DNA of 64,000 bases from NCBI GenBank assembly GCA_914767715.1, contig OU612071.1, forward strand, positions 16,674,948-16,738,947, in the 5' to 3' direction. The DNA comes from Membranipora membranacea (Eukaryota > Bryozoa > Gymnolaemata > Cheilostomatida > Membraniporidae). The notes under the pieces were generated by a model. It was given only the letters and a program-made list of their open reading frames with translations. It was not told where the DNA came from and made no database searches. This document shows positions 50,800-61,455 of this stretch, piece by piece. The translations under genes were made by a program, and so were the position numbers. Position 1 is the stretch's first letter; each line of letters starts with the position of its first letter.

Positions 50800-52060
50800 T
50801 GATGATGAAGATAAGTATGTTCCATGTAAGGAGATCAGCTTAATCGTCTTATTGTATTGTATTGTTATTATATGCTTGAGCTTGACATATCATGCAGAGG
50901 AGAGGTAGACTGAAAGAACTCCTCATATTAATTTGGTTCAAACATAAATCCAAGAAGTTGCTCACTCCTTCCTTTCTGTCCCACAATGCATCGCTAACTC
51001 TATCACAGATGTGGTTATTCTTGCATTAATTCAATACCTCTTCTTGTTATAACTTTGCGGTTCTACGTCACATAATTGATGTGTGATCTAACATTTTCTT
51101 CTCAGCAAATGAATGACTCTTATTTTATTAGTATGGTCTTAGATGGTTAGGAAAGCGAGTAAGAAGTAAAGCCATAATGAATAGTCCCATTATGTGCATG
51201 AGTTAATTTTCCAACAGTATGATTACTATAGAGACTGAATTGATCTAGGTTTATCTATTTGTCTGCATTCAGAGTTGCTCCATTCCACTGGTCAATCAGC
51301 AAACATAGTGGAGCATAATATTATGGGAGAAACTCAGAATGCAAACAAATGGATCAATGTTGATCAAGGCAAAGAGGTCGTTATACATCCTCCCCGCTTG
51401 ATCAAGGGGATAGGGCACTGTTTTGTCTTGTGATAATTTTTCAAGGCTAAGAACATCACGATAAAAACACGTCAATTTTATGGAATTACCAAACAAAAAA
51501 AATAGCTAATTTTCCTGGGAATTCCGGATTTAAATTGCCCGTTCTATCAACTGTTCCCACCAATCTAACACATTTGAGGGATAGCAAGCATTATAGGCAT
51601 ATTAGCCGTGGTAGGTGTGAGCAAGCTGAACTTTGACTAGTTTTATTTTCATATAATTGAGTTGTTTCGATTCAATGCAGTGCAACAATTTTGACTGCAT
51701 TCATAAATAAAAAGGCAAGCACAGCAGGCTTATAATTGTAACCAGTCGATCCGTTTGAATGTGTGAGCTCATCTGCCTCCTGCCCTGCTTCTCCTGCAGA
51801 ACAAAAATCAACCTTCTATATCAATCACAAACTAGCAGGATTGGTTTCTTTCCACCGGTTGCAGATTCTATCTGGCCTGAACCCATCTCAGATACCAAAT
51901 ACTCGGCTGTTACTGGGAGGATTATGCTAGCAGATCCATGATAACTTTCAGATTCACTAATTCATTTTTTGATTACTCTCACTTCCAAAAAGGGAATAAA
52001 GAAGCATTTATGGAGGAAGTAAGCGCTGACAAGATAAAACATAACGTAAAATATGTGATG
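50800..52060. other. Intergenic, one repeat fragment
   Basis: Mostly AT-rich without coding signal. At about 51,412-51,470 GGGCACTGTTTTGTCTTGTG and TCAAGGCTAAGAACATCACG match the start of the composite repeat at 61,525-61,570, so a short relic of that family is present. Confidence 0.45.
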
Positions 52061-52188
52061 TAAAGGCTGCTGAGAGCAAAGGTGGTAGCACTTCTACTGT
52101 CTAGGGGCACCTGATGGGGAAGCATAAGGTGATAAAGCCAGTGCTATTAGTAGTAGAAGTGTAATGAAAATGGTCGATCTGTGGATAT

Positions 52189-52325
52189 CAGGTAGTAGCA
52201 CTACATTATCAATCTTTGGGGAGAGTGCTTGGTAATGGAACGCTACACCAGCACACTTGGCACAGTTTTATAATAGACTCAAGCCTGAATTCAGTTCGTT
52301 TTCATTTGTACAGAAGTGAACTTGA
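52189..52325. repeat. Segment duplicated at 61,091-61,234
   Basis: GGATATCAGGTAGTAGCACT through AGAAGTGAACTTGAC is repeated with very few changes at 61,091. In both places a U2-module repeat follows within about 500 bp, so the segment is probably part of a larger ancestral unit. Confidence 0.8.
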
Positions 52326-52768
52326 CAAAACCCTAGCATCTATGGTAGAATGGTATGCCACCATCACATTATTTTTGGGATGCCGAGATGGCTCAAGCTA
52401 AATGCACACTTGCTAGGTCTTTGAGCCACCCCAATCATCTGCTAACCAATTTGTGGTGCACTAGCTTCATAACAACATGTCGAACTGCTTGTTATTGTTT
52501 CACCTCCAGGGCTAAGAACACACAATGTGCTATAGTCCAGCTCAGAAATTACTCAGGACCTCCTGAGTATGGTGATGCACTTGCTGTTTAGTAAGAAACA
52601 GAAGATTTGGCTGCCCCTAAAGAGGTGCCCTAAATCCTCATACTGAGAATGTGATACATCCTATAAAACTAGAATGCATCCTAGAGGTGAGGCCATAAAA
52701 CACCTCGTAATCGTGGGTGTGCAGCGAGTTGCCAAAACTGAACTGGCACTAATTGGCCATTGGCAGTG

Positions 52769-52803
52769 ACACTTTGATCTTAGCCAACAGGCCGAGAGGC
52801 GAT
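52769..52803 (-). repeat. U2 snRNA 5'-end-like segment (unit A)
   Basis: The minus strand reads ATCGCCTCTCGGCCTGTTGG then CTAAGATCAAAGTGT. The first 35 nt of animal U2 snRNA run ATCGCTTCTCGGCCTTTTGG, CTAAGATCAAGTGT or a close variant, so the match is near complete and stops before the branch-site-recognition region. The rest of U2 is absent, so this is not a U2 gene. The remainder of the module (to 52,585) has no U2 similarity. Confidence 0.8.
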
Positions 52804-53306
52804 GATGATGCGCTACAGAAGAATTCCAAATAGCAATACATGGGTTACCTGCAGCAATATTAAAAATAATTGCGTTTATTGAAAAGAGTGTTATATTGAT
52901 ACAATTTATACCGTGTGTCTGTTCATATTTGATTTGTTAAAATTAAGTTTTAATGCTGCATAAGTTATCATTTTTTTATCTTTTGTTCACTTGTAACAAC
53001 CGCGGTTGTTTTTAATGCTCTAGATTTGATATTTTTGTATTAACATGGGAGACAATTCATCTGTAATCTCTATGTTTCAGATCAAGCAATCTCCTCTCCT
53101 GAGTTCATGTATAAAACTGTTTGATTACACAAATCTATTTTATGAATTAATGGGATTAATTAATGACATCTGTGATCAAAGTGATGAATACTATATTTGT
53201 TCCCCTCTCACCACCATCTCCTGATCGAGTGGCGGATTTTTGCCTGATACCCTACTCGATCACATGTATCACTTTGATCCAGACCTAGCCAGCGTGAGTC
53301 AGCATT

Positions 53307-53366
53307 GCTACAAGCTATGCTACAAGCTATTCTACAAGCCATGCTACAAGCTATGCTACCAGCTAT
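53307..53366. repeat. 12-bp minisatellite in unit A
   Basis: Five units of GCTACAAGCTAT with small changes (TCTACAAGCCAT, GCTACCAGCTAT). The matching site in unit C (63,725-63,797) has six, so copy number differs between paralogous units. Confidence 0.85.
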
Positions 53367-53470
53367 CCTGACACTCTAAAATTCTGTATATAAACAATAC
53401 AATACAAGCTTGTTAGATACGAGTGCACAGCTCTGAGTTTTTAAGAGTGGGGTCGCTCTTCAATACTAAC

Positions 53471-54170
53471 AACCTACTTTTTTTTGGGATGGCGAAATGT
53501 CTCAATCTGAATGCACACTTGCTAGGTTTTGAAGCCACTTGAACCATCCCCCTACCAATTATGGGTGCGCCAGCTTCTCAGCAGCATGTAGGACTGCCTG
53601 TTATTGTTATCACCTTCAGGGCTAAGAACACACAAGTGCTATAGCCCAGCTCAGAAATTACTCAGGACGTCCTGAGTATGACGATGTACAACAGAAGAGT
53701 TTGAAGTAACAGATTATATGCTGTCAGCTGAAACCCTCAGAAAATAATTGCGCCCCTTGAAAAGAGTGTTGTATTGTTACAATTCATACCTTGTGTCCGC
53801 CCAAACTTTATTTGTACAAAAATTTCAGTTTTACTGCTCCATTAGTTATCATTTTGCTATTTTTTGATTGCTTGTAAACGCGGTTGTTTCTAATGCTCTA
53901 ATTTTGATATTTCTGTATTACATGGGAGACAACTCATCTCTAATCTCTTTGTTTCAGACCAAGAAATCTCTTTTTTATGAGTTCATGTATAGAAATGTTT
54001 GATTACACAAATTTATTTCCTGGATTGATGTGAATAACAAATAACAGCTGTGATTAAAGCGATGAATACTTTATTTGTTCACCTTTCACCGCCAACTCCT
54101 GATCAGGCGGGGGAATTTTGCCTGACACCCTACTTGATCACTTGTATCACTTTGGTCTAGACCGAGCCAG
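53471..54170. repeat. Composite repeat unit B, lacking the U2 module
   Basis: Follows unit A in tandem. It keeps TGCACACTTGCTAGG, GGCTAAGAACACACAAGTGC, the perfect palindrome ACTCAGGACGTCCTGAGT (53,660-53,677), AAAAGAGTGTTGTATTG, CATGGGAGACAACTCATC and the CCTGATCAGG ... CTTGATCAC inverted repeat. The whole U2 module is missing: GAGTATGACGATG goes to AACAGAAGAG. The unit is cut at its right end by the LINE remnant. Confidence 0.75.
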
Positions 54171-55330
54171 GGTAGGTTGGGATTGATTGTGTCACTCCAG
54201 CTCTGTGTTGGCCGTCCACGCCCTCTACTTCCCTCTACTCCATCTCATACACTCTCCTGATATCCTTATCTCTCATACTTTGACAGCCATGATCATACCA
54301 TCGTAGCCTCTTTTTTCCTCATGCCTTCTCTGATAGGCGTAATAGTTCCTTCCGCTCTCACCTCTTCATATCTTCGTTGAACCTCTTAGCTTATCCCAAT
54401 GCAGCACCTTAGAATACGCATCTCACAAGAGCCGAACCTGTCTATAAGGGATCCTGTGTGGGTCAGGTCTCATTCCCATACGTCAGAGCTGGTCAGGTCA
54501 TGTAGCAGTCTTGTAGTCGAGGACTTTCAGGTGTGCAGGCATCTTCCTGCAGCTCTCTCTATTTGTCCAATGCCTTTGAAATACCCAGCTGAATATTCTT
54601 GCGGCAACCTCCTTCCTGGAAGATGGTGGTACCCAGTTATCAGAGCTGTGTGCATCTAGGTAGGATTTCCTTCTCTTCTGAGTTATATTTCTTCATCAAT
54701 ATGTTGCCGTCCTCATCTACTTGTAGTAGATATTCTCTCTTTGATCTACTTAGCTTCAGTCTAACTTTCTACATCCGCTTTCCTCAGACTTCAAATCTTA
54801 TTTCCAGATGTTAACAGCTGCAATCACAGAGTACTAAGTCATCGGCAGTTAACATCGCACACAGTTTTTATTAACCAATGATCTCAGTAGTAGTGTCGAC
54901 CATGATGATAAAGAGCAAAGGACTTAATGGGGATACTCTATGTAATCTAGCCTTTCTCTCTATGGCTTCTGAGCTTGAAGTGTTTTTCTTGACTTGGGTC
55001 GAACAGTTCTCGTACATGTCTTGGATGCCCCCGAAGTATTCCTCAAGCACACCTCTCCTCCTGAGGCAGTGCCAAATAAAATCCCTTGTAAGCATTTTCT
55101 AGGTTTAAAAACACCATATGCATGTCTCTATTTGAAATCTCTGAATCTTTCTTGTAGTATACCGTAGACAGTAGTTGACCCCTCTTTCTAAAAACCATAA
55201 TGATTTTGCTTGATGTTAACAATCAATCTTAGTCTCGCTTCAATCACTTGTTCTAAAAGTTCAGGCAGAGGCTAAAGAGTTTGATGTATAAATACATCTA
55301 TAAATGATTCCAGACGCTTTTCCACCAGAT
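54170..55330 (-). mobile_element. RTE-like LINE remnant (reverse transcriptase)
   Basis: On the minus strand, from right to left: IKLFSLCLN, then LEQVIEARLRLIVNIKQNHY, a decayed HMVF.DLEKAYD region (HAYGVFKPRKCLQG), and the open stretch TRDFIWHCLRRRGVLEEYFG GIQDMYENC... (55,095-54,871), which keeps LHRVSPLSPLLFIIMVD where working elements have LHQGSALSPFLF. Further on are ADDLVLCDCS with a lost first residue, SRSKREYLLQVDEDGN, the FKYLGS-like and RPALTYGNE regions, and RLRWYDHG...RRVYEMEXRE. Many stops and frame changes show it is long dead. The order and motifs resemble RTE-type elements; the clade call is tentative. Confidence 0.78.
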
Positions 55331-55334
55331 GCCA

Positions 55335-57060
55335 AAGGCTTTTCTTTCTGTTATGCATTGTACTGCGACATTTGTGAAATTCCATTGCTTAGCTTGCTAT
55401 TCCAAAAATTTGAATTAATTCAAATCTACGAATTGATAGCCTAGTTAATAGTTGTTGTCATGGCTCATGACAGGATTCAGCTGTTAAGTAAACTTTGTAA
55501 GTTCAAAAAAACCAATGCTTTGAATTCCCACAATTTTTTTATTATTAAGGGCAGTGTTTGGTATATAAAACTCCAATTAAAAAAGAACTTACGTCTCACA
55601 GGCTGAACGAAGAATCAATGTTAGACATAGGACTAAATTATTATGTAGAGGAAGATCTGACCTGACAAAGTGATGCGATCTTTGTGTTTCCTCATGAGAT
55701 ATGAAGAGATAAATATAGTTATTCTATATATAATCAGAAGTTGTTCCCTCTTCTCATTTTGTCCCAGGATGCATCACTCATTAAAATTTACATTCTCATA
55801 TGCTTTTTGGAGAATAATGCATCATGTAAATCTGAGATGAGCGCAGGAAAATCAATTGAAATCTGCCAATATTCGTTTCTGATTTTTCTGATATCCTATC
55901 GTATTGAAGAATGTGGGAATGAGTTTGTACAATTATAATACCCAAAGAGTTTGTCTATGTCTGGTATATGACTATATCATTTTACAGAAATTGGGTAATG
56001 CCGCAATTTTCCTCAAATATAATTCCTACTGTAGAGACAACCATAGTAAATAATATTAACTAAATATCAAGTAAGTAATATAATCACAAATTGGTTGGAT
56101 CAATAAAGTATACATTATAATGATATAATATATACTGAGATTTTGATCCATCGAATTTGTGATTTACATAAAGAGCAAAATATGGATGAAATATTTGCTC
56201 CTGTCAGTCAGGTAAAAATGTTGTGACAAAATGACACTAAAGATGACAATTGTTGATTGTGCAGCATCTGAGCTAGGAGATACAATTTTGCTTCCAAGTT
56301 TGCTGCCAATATTTAATATGGTATAGATTGTGTAAGATTTGATGCTTTTGAAATAGTGAAATGACCATTTGATTTGTAGATTTAGGGCCAGGTTTCTCTC
56401 CTTGCTTGATAATTGACTTTGGTAAACACGTTCCACTTAGGCCTAGTGAGTTAAATCAGTTGTATTAACGATTGTAAGTACCTTGTATCTAGTTGGTCGA
56501 AGCTGCTCTTACCCATGTCCACCTACCCCATCAATTCCTAATTGTTATAATGATGATTGCTGTGAGTTTAAATATTTCAATATGGCTCTCATTTCTTCAG
56601 CATGGTGAAATATAGCATGTCTTAAACCACAATCAAAAGTATAGTACAGAACAATTCACTGGACCGAACGAGGCTGTGCAATGCTGGTAATTTGTGACAT
56701 TTGTGATTATTATTAGTGTCGCAAACTCTCTAATTTATTTAAAATCTTTCAAATAGTACATTCCCAACAAATGAGTATTAATAATAAGAATAATATCAAA
56801 CACCTCATAATAACCAGAAATGATGCGATCATAAATGCCACAAAACTTCAGGGTCTGGATTACATACGCTCAGGTTGTTGATTGAGTTTATGATGGACGG
56901 CCAATTGGCGTAGTCATTATAAGTGCAAATTAAAATCAAAATGTCCTTTCCATACACCCTACGAGGTAGACAGCCTGAGTATTATTGTCCTACGTGACAG
57001 AACTCCCCCACATTTATTTTCAGTGAATACAGTCATGGAGTATAGCGCAACAAAAATGTT
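55335..57060. other. Intergenic, nothing recognised
   Basis: AT-rich, no supportable coding frame. A 90-residue minus-strand frame (56,436-56,164) and a 65-residue plus-strand frame (55,741-55,938) lack recognisable motifs. Confidence 0.4.
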
Positions 57061-57068
57061 ATAATTGT

Positions 57069-57086
57069 AGTATATATATATATATT
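57069..57086. repeat. TA microsatellite
   Basis: Short (TA)n run just before a cluster of tRNA-like SINE heads. Confidence 0.8.
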
Positions 57087-57129
57087 TATGTCCTATAAAA
57101 ATAAGGGGTCCTCTTCATGCTCCTCCATG

Positions 57130-57235
57130 AGTTTTTTAATCTTGCCTCTCTGGAATTTAAACTTTGGTCTCTTGCGCTGAGATCAAACACTCTAACCGCT
57201 CAGCCGCGCTGGCCCGCTAAAGCTTGAAAGCTCAA
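57130..57235 (-). mobile_element. tRNA-derived SINE head
   Basis: The minus strand carries an A-box-like GCGCGGCTGAGCGGTTAGAG (57,190-57,209) and a B-box-like CAAAGTTTAAATTCCAGA (57,150-57,167), with spacing of a long-variable-arm tRNA. Acceptor arms do not pair, so it is a pseudogene or SINE head. Confidence 0.6.
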
Positions 57236-57329
57236 AACGAAATAATCCAGGTGTACCGGGTGTGGAAGTAATAAATATGCGCCTTAACAAAACAATTAAA
57301 CTATCAAGAGATGAAAATGTATATAAAAT

Positions 57330-57475
57330 CTGGCTTCACTGGGATTGAAACTCGGGCCTCTCGCGCAACAAGCAAATTATAATTTTGGTATAATTTTTAA
57401 GAATATTAATTTGTCTCATACCGGGATTTGAACTTGGGCCTCTCATCCACCCTACCCGCTGAAGTTCACAGATTT
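57330..57475 (-). repeat. Two further tRNA-like B-box fragments
   Basis: GCGAGAGGCCCGAGTTTCAA followed by TCCCAG at 57,339-57,365 and GAGAGGCCCAAGTTCAAATC followed by CCGG at 57,420-57,444, both on the minus strand. They share the GAGAGGCCC(A/G)AGTTYAAATCCC core with the head at 57,150, so three related 3' halves lie in a row. Confidence 0.55.
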
Positions 57476-57479
57476 AATT

Positions 57480-58980
57480 TGGATATGAATCGGTAAAGCT
57501 AGCTTTTGTGTAATTTTGTTTAATTTTTCTTTTTTTCAAGTAATGAAGGCAAAAAATGTGTAAAAAATGTTATATGCACTTGCGCAACTGGTTTTACTAC
57601 ACATATTATGTAGTTGAAGATAGGACTGTGATTCAGCCATTTCTTCTATTTTCCAAAAAACATATTTTTGAAAAAGTGTTATGAGGCACTGGATAAGGGT
57701 TTCTTTTGTTTTATATACACATTTGTTTATCATCAACTCAAAACAGAAGTTTTGTGAATAACAAATGCCCAGTGACTGGCTGCTGTAGTATCTGTAGCTG
57801 CTATATCCAGGTCCCCCACTCTCTCTGTATGGAGGCTAAACAGGGTTGTCCTTTATGTCTATAAATTCCTACTCAATGTGTTATGCAAGGGAGGTGAAGA
57901 AAAGTATTAATGATGATAAAAACATAATGGGGACCACTGGTGAGTCACATGATAAAACTTAGCTTTTCAGGCATTGCAAGTACCTGTATATTTATATAAA
58001 CGAGGAGTGACATCTTCTCCTTGGTAAATTTTTTATTCTTGTCTTTTAAAATCATTTCACTGTTATGGGTTGACTGGTCGGTTCGTTGACTGAGAGGGAT
58101 TACACTCATGAATTATTACTGCGAATCTCGGAGATGACGATCCTGTGTGGCAGGTTGTTATCGATACGAAATTTAATTTGCAAGAATTTGTGGATATTTG
58201 CACGATAGTGTGGCCTTACCTTATGAAATTGGTAATTATCGTAATATCATAAATATAACCATTAGTGTTTTGTTTGATTTTGGTGGTAACTGCCATCAAA
58301 GTTTCCAATTCCCAGTCATAAATAGCTCTGTGATCTCTAGTCAGGGCACTAGGTTTGCTCACTGAAACTGCTTATGCAAGTAGAGGGAAAACTTCTAAAG
58401 AACACTAACCCAATATGTTCTCAGTGGCACATATGCTCTCCTAAGTTGTCATTTTCTAGGCATAAATCATCGCCTAGCCCAAAAACTGGTTAGATTGATA
58501 ATGTTTAATGACAAGATTGTACATATGAGATCTGGGCTCAAGCCATATATTGATGTTTCATCCGATTATTGAAGGAAGTGTTGCCTCTTTCAATTATGTT
58601 GCTATTCTACTCCTAATATATATTTCAGTTATTTTAGATTTCCTGGTGGTTTTCTCAAACTTATGTTCTTTCTGGTCACATGCACAATATTAATACTGTG
58701 TTAATAAACCCAATTTTGATCATTCTCGTAATTACAGGGGAGGCAACTCATAGACTGAGAATACCCACAATAAAAATGAGACCCTGGCTACATCCGTTGT
58801 TATATATTATACTGATGAGGGGAAAATATCTGACCCTGAACAAGCGTATATCTATTTATGTATGGTTGCTGGACGGCATTTATCATCTTTGATTGGTCCA
58901 AAAGTTCAGAATTGATATGAGATGACCCTCGAAAGCTATTGACATGCAGCTTGCCTGAGTTTCTGAAGGTTGTTATTTGG
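57480..58980. other. Intergenic, nothing recognised
   Basis: AT-rich. One GGGGAGGCAACTCA copy of the dispersed motif lies at 58,737. No gene seen. Confidence 0.4.
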
Positions 58981-58982
58981 CG

Positions 58983-59500
58983 TTGATATACCCTTGTTTT
59001 AAACTCGTAACATTTCACTTATAATTATCAATTTTGAGAAAAATTGCGATATGCTGCCGTGCTGCTGATCTTCCGCTGACATGATTGCTACGACTGGGTA
59101 CACTAGACCAAGTTTGGTCCATTTGCTGCATTCCGAGTGGCCCCCGATCCACTGGTCAAGCCGCGGCGTGACCAGTGGATCGGGATCAAAAGGCATGCAG
59201 GCGATTGGATCAAACTTGTTCTATGTTGCACCCTTATTTCTTTATATTCAGTACGTTGTTATACCCTTGAAACATCTTTTATTTAAACTCTTAATATCTC
59301 ACTCATTGAAAGCAATTTTTAGAAGAAATGAGGATATGTTGCCACGCTGCCGCTGACATGATCGCTACAACTGGGTACACCCTTAATTTTGGATTCAGCA
59401 CGTTGTTCCACCCTAGAAACACCTTTTATTGAATTCTTAACATTTCACTCATTATAGGCAATTTTGAGAACTATTGCTGATATGCTGCGGCAAGACAGTA
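58983..59500. repeat. Three diverged tandem repeats of about 110-135 bp
   Basis: Units at about 58,983-59,105, 59,250-59,383 and 59,390-59,500 share the order GTTGTTATACCCT, TTTATT(T/G)AA, CTCTTAACATTTCACTCATT, GCAATTTTGAGAA and GATATGCTGC. The first two then share GCTGACATGAT, GCTACRACTGGGTACAC. The first and second are separated by a 42-bp palindrome. ACAACTGGGTACACCC recurs once more at 59,720. Confidence 0.7.
59143..59184. repeat. Perfect 16-bp hairpin with GC-rich loop
   Basis: CCCGATCCACTGGTCA pairs exactly with TGACCAGTGGATCGGG around a 10-nt loop (AGCCGCGGCG), which itself holds the palindrome GCCGCGGC. The whole 42 bp is therefore a near-perfect palindrome in AT-rich surroundings. 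Confidence 0.9.
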
Positions 59501-59509
59501 TCATACTAT

Positions 59510-60110
59510 CCTCATAAAGATCTGACATTATACTTATTGAAAATTTTTAATTTGTCCTGATCTAACACGAGCAGACTTCTGCAAGTCAACAAAATCCCCA
59601 CAATGCAGTTGCAACCTGGAATTCCCTGAAGATTAGATTAGTAAGATTACACAGAATAGGAGTTATGTCCCACACATATAATGCAAAGACAAAACACATT
59701 TTAATTTCTAAATATGACCACTACAACTGGGTACACCCGGTGAATTTTACAGAAGAATCATCAATGAAGTATAATATGCGATCAGATTCCTGCCGTCAAA
59801 AATTGTCCGTGCAATTATTTTATAGAGCCGTTACAGCTAGGCTGCTTCTGGCCTATATACTTGCATATAATTGTACATAATTGTATATAATTGCATATGA
59901 TATATAATAGTATATAAAATACTATATAATTGTATATATTATATCAAGCTTGTCTTTTGTTTGGCCACGTCCGCCATACACCACCCAAAGCCTATACAGG
60001 AAAATCACCTAAATCATTCATCTCACATATCTCCATCGCCAATTTAACCTATGCAAAAATAAAGAGTTTGCTGTCCATTCCTCTGCATTTTAGTGGCATT
60101 CCTACTAGTT
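59510..60110. other. Intergenic with AT-rich low-complexity run
   Basis: 59,866-59,945 is a run of TATAATTGTATATAATTGCAT-type low-complexity sequence. The rest shows no coding signal. TTTGTTTGGCCACGTC at 59,956 recurs in similar form at 49,043 and 62,304. Confidence 0.5.
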
Positions 60111-60212
60111 GTAGATTAAAGGAACTGCTTGATATTGTTTTCACCTTCAGAGCTAAGTACACACAAGGTGCTATAGCCCAGTTCAGAAATTACTCAGGAC
60201 ATCCTGAGTTAA
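60110..60212. repeat. Composite repeat fragment
   Basis: AACTGCTTGATATTGTTTTC, AGCTAAGTACACACAAGGTG, CTATAGCCCAGTTCAGAAAT and ACTCAGGACATCCTGAGT match the first module of the composite repeat. No U2 module follows. Confidence 0.75.
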
Positions 60213-60227
60213 CTTTTTTTGATTCCG

Positions 60228-60475
60228 TGTCAAAATGCCATGGTCAAAATGCCATTGGGACAAAATGCCAGTGACATACTGCCATTGCCATAATGCCATG
60301 GCCATAATGCCATAGGTCATAACACCACTGCACACTATACCAATGCCAAAATACCAGTGGTACAAAACGCCAGTTGAGTCAAAATACCAGTGGATATAAT
60401 GCCGGACCGGACATAATACCATTTGGGACAACATACCACATCCCAAAATACCATTGCCATAATGCCAAAATATGT
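60228..60475. repeat. Degenerate short tandem repeat (AATGCCA core)
   Basis: About twenty imperfect repetitions of AATGCCATTG(G/C), AATACCAGTGG and like forms separated by short spacers. The 102-residue minus-strand frame across it (rich in W, Y and G) is a by-product. Confidence 0.8.
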
Positions 60476-60548
60476 AACCAAAGGAGATCAAGCCACGCTG
60501 TATTTTTTTGTAAGTTTCATTACAGCCGGGAGTTGCTCGGTCTGAGTA

Positions 60549-60605
60549 GGAGGTGGTTCAGCTGGTTAGAGCCATCTCCTTTACTGTTCAAGTCTCAAGG
60601 TTTTT
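60549..60605 (+). repeat. tRNA-like SINE head
   Basis: A-box-like TGGTTCAGCTGGTTAGAGCC followed about 15 nt later by the B-box-like TGTTCAAGTCTCA. The anticodon arm is shortened, so this is a decayed tRNA-derived head. It overlaps the end of the minus-strand frame below. Confidence 0.55.
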
Positions 60606-61009
60606 ACGTTTGAATTTTGATGATCTCTGGGGTTTGTTGGGCCCCATATGTACTGAAGGCTAGTCTGTGTTGCAGAAATAGCAGCCAAATATTGCTCCGC
60701 CAGCTCTGTGGGATATGGCAAATTAATTAACTCTCTAAATTTGACTAACTTAAAGGGATTTGACTGGTCTTGCCCGATTCTCTTACTGGCATTATGAAGG
60801 TTAGCATATTGAACATAGTGTAGGAAAACTCCGTTCATGAGTGTGCAGTTTAGCATGAAATTACAATCTTTTTCAGTGCCAAGACACTGAAAGATTGACA
60901 AATTTGATTTAACCTTCACAAACATCTGAGGCAAGGCCATTTCTAGAACAGACATAATGTTAATCTTTGTATTGGATACTTTTTTATGTCTTTCAACATG
61001 ATGCCGCAC
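60581..61009 (-). other. Unrecognised 142-codon open frame
   Basis: The longest open frame outside the satellite that matches no family I know. The first codon is GTG, so a eukaryotic start would be an internal ATG (MSVLEMALPQ). Visible features are only scattered Cys (CLGTEKDCNF, LNCTL) and a C-terminal end running into a tRNA-like SINE head, which argues against an intact gene. It could be an exon of a host gene, a transposon relic or chance. Confidence 0.2.
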
Positions 61010-61090
61010 ATATCACAATGCCTAGATTTTATTTTTAATCGCAACAAGTATAATCTTTTCTGATGTGTTTTCCACTTAGTGCCCATCATG

Positions 61091-61234
61091 TGGATATCAG
61101 ATAGTAGCACTACATTATCAATCTTTGGGGAGAGTGCTTGGTAATGGAACGCTACACCAGCACACTTGGCACTTTTATAATAGACTCAAGCCTGAATTCA
61201 ATTGGTTTTCAATTGTACAGAAGTGAACTTGACA
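61091..61234. repeat. Second copy of the 52,189 segment
   Basis: GGATATCAGATAGTAGCACT through AGAAGTGAACTTGACA. Close to the first copy apart from a 2-bp loss at GGCACTTTTATAA and a few changes, then unrelated sequence. Confidence 0.8.
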
Positions 61235-61455
61235 TTGATTAAAATTGATCTGTTATCCAAAGTTTTTTCTTGGCGAGTGGATAGCCCTGATTTAATTGGT
61301 ACACTCTCAAAATTATTTCTTTTCTGAGCCAGATCAATCTAAATTTAAGTATCAGTTACCATTCCACACGAGCAAGCTTGGCTGCTGCACACCGTTTGTG
61401 CTTCACACATCTGATCAACCCGCAAACGAGTATTTGCCTGACCGTGACCACTTGT

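Larger units (their letters stand above)
52350..53470. repeat. Composite repeat unit A with U2 module
   Basis: Order: ATGCCACCATCACATTATTT, TGGGATGCCGAGATGGCTC, TGCACACTTGCTAGG, GGCTAAGAACACACAATGTG, ACTCAGGACCTCCTGAGT, the U2 module (52,585-52,803), a TTTATTGAAAAGAGTGTT block and the motif ATGGGAGACAATTCATC (53,045). Nested inverted repeats follow at 53,174-53,279, a 12-bp minisatellite lies at 53,307-53,366, and the end is AGTGGGGTCGCTCTTCAATA. Its end joins directly to the start of unit B, a tandem junction. Start-to-start spacing (GGGATG at 52,377 and 53,486) is 1,109 bp. Confidence 0.75.

Noticed and set aside
54878-55102. Plus-strand 74-residue open frame
   Set aside because: It is the antisense shadow of the reverse transcriptase fragment on the minus strand.
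60183-60491. Minus-strand 102-residue frame
   Set aside because: It is a translation of the AATGCCA-core tandem repeat.
60960-61020. C2H2 zinc finger at the start of the 61,009 minus-strand frame
   Set aside because: CDMCG and HHVERH lie in different frames, and the spacing does not fit the finger consensus.
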